Source: UBA9926 sp023261215 (GTDB lineage: Bacteria > Pseudomonadota > Gammaproteobacteria > Pseudomonadales > Azotimanducaceae). Taken from it: a DNA stretch of 64,000 nucleotides. Positions 62,230-64,000 of this stretch are shown in pieces. Made by a program: the position numbers and the translations under genes. Below the pieces are notes generated by a model. That model was not told the origin of the DNA, searched no databases, and saw nothing but the letters and a program-made list of their open reading frames with translations. The DNA is taken from positions 1-64,000 of the forward strand of contig JAYPYV010000011.1 in NCBI GenBank assembly GCA_038136035.1. The letters run 5' to 3'. Numbering within the stretch: position 1 is the first letter of the stretch; each line of letters starts with the position of its first letter.

Positions 62230-63465
62230 ATGAGTGAATCTTCAGAAATCAAAGGGATGAACGAAACCTTTTCGTCCATGCCGGATGCAGGGGGGCACTT
62301 TGGACGCTTTGGTGGTCAATTCGTTTCCGAGACCTTGATGGCCGCGCTAGACGAGTTGGGTTCGGCTTACGAGAGTCTCAAGGACGACGATGCGTTCAAG
62401 AAAGCCTTGGCCGACGATTTAGAACACTACGTGGGAAGGGCATCCCCTCTTTACCATGCAGAGCGGTTGACGAAAGCCTACGGTGGTGCGCAGATTTGGC
62501 TCAAGCGAGAGGACTTGAATCACACAGGTGCCCACAAGGTCAACAACTGTATTGGTCATGCGTTACTGGCCCGGCACATGGGTAAACCCCGAATCATTGC
62601 GGAGACGGGCGCAGGTCAGCACGGGGTCGCGTCGGCGACTGTGGCGGCTCGCTTTGGATTGAAGTGCACCGTGTATATGGGCGCCGACGACATCGAGCGA
62701 CAGAGTTTGAATGTGTATCGGATGAAGTTGCTTGGCGCCGAAGTCGTTCCGGTCACCTCGGGCTCCAGAACATTAAAAGATGCGCTCAATGAGGCCATGC
62801 GAGATTGGGTGACCAATGTTGACGATACCCACTACATTATTGGCACAGTAGCGGGGCCCCATCCTTACCCGATGATTGTTAGAGATTTTCAATCCGTGAT
62901 TGGTCGCGAAACCAAGCTACAGTTTCGGCAAAGACAAGGTGGGTTGCCCGACGTGGTAATTGCGTGTGTCGGTGGTGGATCCAACGCGATGGGTATGTTT
63001 CATCCCTTTCTCGAGGACCCTTCAGTGAGGCTGATTGGCGTAGAAGCGGGCGGCGACGGAATAACGACGGGTCGCCATGCAGCGCCCCTCAACGATGGTG
63101 TGGTGGGTGTGTTACATGGTAACCGGACATACCTCATGCAGGACGAGGATGGGTTGATCAAAGAGACGCATTCGGTCTCTGCAGGCCTTGATTATCCGGG
63201 CGTGGGCCCAGAGCATGCCTGGTTGAAAGAGGTTCGTCGGGCAGAATATGTGGCCGTCACTGATGAGGCTGCCCTGAACGCCTTCAGGCAGTTGAATCGC
63301 TTAGAGGGGATTCTGCCAGCGCTGGAATCGAGTCATGCAATTGCCTATGCGGCGGAGCTCGCGCCGACGCTGGGTCCTGATCAACACATCGTGATCAACC
63401 TGTCTGGCCGGGGTGATAAAGACATTCCCACCGTTGCGCGGCTTGATGGCATTTCCATAGGGTAA
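62230..63465 (+). CDS. trpB: Tryptophan synthase beta chain
   Basis: A 411-residue PLP enzyme. Lys103 in HTGAHKVNN forms the Schiff base; the phosphate loop GGGSNAMG and the catalytic Glu in the AETGAGQHG segment are present. It condenses indole with serine. A GAGGAG element lies 13 nt upstream. A short GC hairpin (62180-62192) sits in the 66-nt gap after trpF. The trpA start follows 4 nt after the stop. Confidence 0.96.
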   Translation: MSESSEIKGMNETFSSMPDAGGHFGRFGGQFVSETLMAALDELGSAYESLKDDDAFKKALADDLEHYVGRASPLYHAERLTKAYGGAQIWLKREDLNHTGAHKVNNCIGHALLARHMGKPRIIAETGAGQHGVASATVAARFGLKCTVYMGADDIERQSLNVYRMKLLGAEVVPVTSGSRTLKDALNEAMRDWVTNVDDTHYIIGTVAGPHPYPMIVRDFQSVIGRETKLQFRQRQGGLPDVVIACVGGGSNAMGMFHPFLEDPSVRLIGVEAGGDGITTGRHAAPLNDGVVGVLHGNRTYLMQDEDGLIKETHSVSAGLDYPGVGPEHAWLKEVRRAEYVAVTDEAALNAFRQLNRLEGILPALESSHAIAYAAELAPTLGPDQHIVINLSGRGDKDIPTVARLDGISIG

Positions 63466-63469
63466 ATCA

Positions 63470-64000
63470 ATGAATCGATTAGAGCGCAGTACAGGGCAGG
63501 CTCTGGCGAAGGGTCGACGCCAGCTTGTTGCTTATATTGTTGCGGGTGATCCCAGCCCAGATTGGACGGTTGAGGCGATGCATGCCATGGTCGATGCCGG
63601 CGTCGACGTCATCGAATTGGGTGTGCCGTTCACCGATCCTGAAGCTGAAGGGCCAGTGATTCAATTGGGTCATGAGCGGGCACTGGCCCACGGTGTCACA
63701 CTGAGACGAACCTTGGGACTCGTCGAAGACTTTCGAACGACCAATCAATCGACCCCGATTGTTCTGATGGGGTATCTGAATCCCATTGAAGCGATGGGGT
63801 TTGATACATTCGGTCGTGCCGCGCAGGCAGCCGGCGTCGACGGAACCATTATCGTGAACTTACCGCCCGAGGAAGCGGTCGAGTTGGCGCCCGTGCTTCT
63901 TGAACATGAGATTTGTCCTGTGTTCCTCCTCGCACCAACCACCACGGACGCTCGCGCGAAGAAAGTCTGTGATGCGTCGCGAGGATTCGTTTATTACGTT
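63470..64000 (+). CDS. trpA: Tryptophan synthase alpha chain, 3' end beyond the window
   Basis: The first 177 codons of TrpA, running off the right edge. The catalytic Glu49 is in IELGVPFTDP. The position of the second catalytic residue, usually Asp60 (ADGP), is Glu60 here (AEGP). MGYLNPIEAMG and the VDGTIIVNLPPEE loop are otherwise standard. It cleaves indole-3-glycerol phosphate and channels indole to TrpB. Confidence 0.95.
   Translation, partial: MNRLERSTGQALAKGRRQLVAYIVAGDPSPDWTVEAMHAMVDAGVDVIELGVPFTDPEAEGPVIQLGHERALAHGVTLRRTLGLVEDFRTTNQSTPIVLMGYLNPIEAMGFDTFGRAAQAAGVDGTIIVNLPPEEAVELAPVLLEHEICPVFLLAPTTTDARAKKVCDASRGFVYYV

Noticed and set aside
1..64000. CRISPR arrays, tRNA/rRNA genes, insertion sequences, prophage or defence islands
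   Set aside because: Intergenic regions were read for regularly spaced repeats, cloverleaf-like sequence and transposase/integrase motifs; none was found. The only tandem array is the 10-bp repeat before sucB, which lacks spacers.

Overview
The window reads as a chromosomal segment from an aerobic, heterotrophic marine-type gammaproteobacterium, probably within or near the Pseudomonadales/Oceanospirillales. The main evidence is gene order: gltA diverging from sdhCDAB-sucAB-lpd-sucCD, then htpG, and asd-fimV-truA-trpF leading into trpBA. Both layouts are typical of that part of the Gammaproteobacteria. A run of 100 Ns at 60962-61061 marks a scaffold join, so the source is a draft or metagenome assembly. 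I see no rRNA, tRNA, CRISPR array, insertion sequence, integrase or phage gene. The base composition looks even by eye.

Layout. 1-6240 holds an acyl-CoA carboxylase carboxyltransferase, a histidine phosphatase, a phytanoyl-CoA dioxygenase-type enzyme, an OxyR regulator and an acetolactate-synthase-like ThDP enzyme. 6240-9780 is a long leader followed by korAB (2-oxoacid:ferredoxin oxidoreductase) and a clear terminator. 9998-20576 holds a mixture: an APH-type kinase, a three-gene cluster for glutathione or dipeptide turnover (chaC-like, M20D peptidase, proline iminopeptidase), a Gfo/Idh oxidoreductase, a metallophosphoesterase, a DUF5916 outer-membrane protein, an alpha/beta hydrolase, an enoyl-CoA hydratase and a YjbQ protein with a puzzling start. 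20696-27882 holds an aldehyde dehydrogenase, a GNAT acetyltransferase, leuC-leuD-cimA and galT. 28178-30872 is a tightly overlapping trio: an LLM flavoenzyme, mtnA and a class II aldolase. 31250-39154 holds a DUF3014 protein, a CoA-transferase/enoyl-CoA hydratase pair, a LapBC-like type I secretion pair, a 2-hydroxyacid dehydrogenase and a cyclophilin. 39582-53208 is the TCA block. 53401-64000 holds htpG behind a sigma-32-type promoter, sixA, a DUF4892 protein, folE, aroC, asd, fimV (cut by the gap), truA (cut by the gap), trpF, trpB and the start of trpA.

How it fits together. The TCA block supplies a near-complete aerobic segment from citrate synthase to succinyl-CoA synthetase and succinate dehydrogenase. 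korAB gives a second, ferredoxin-linked way to decarboxylate a 2-oxoacid. leuCD with cimA suggests isoleucine made from pyruvate through citramalate. aroC with trpFBA covers part of the shikimate-to-tryptophan route.

Most of the window is ordinary core metabolism. The best candidates for something less described are: the LLM-mtnA-aldolase operon, which may be an aerobic variant of the methylthioadenosine/5-deoxyribose DHAP shunt; the structured leaders of sdhC, korA and asd; a 10-bp tandem repeat directly in front of sucB; and the apparent non-canonical start of the YjbQ gene. No new defence or mobile system is visible.
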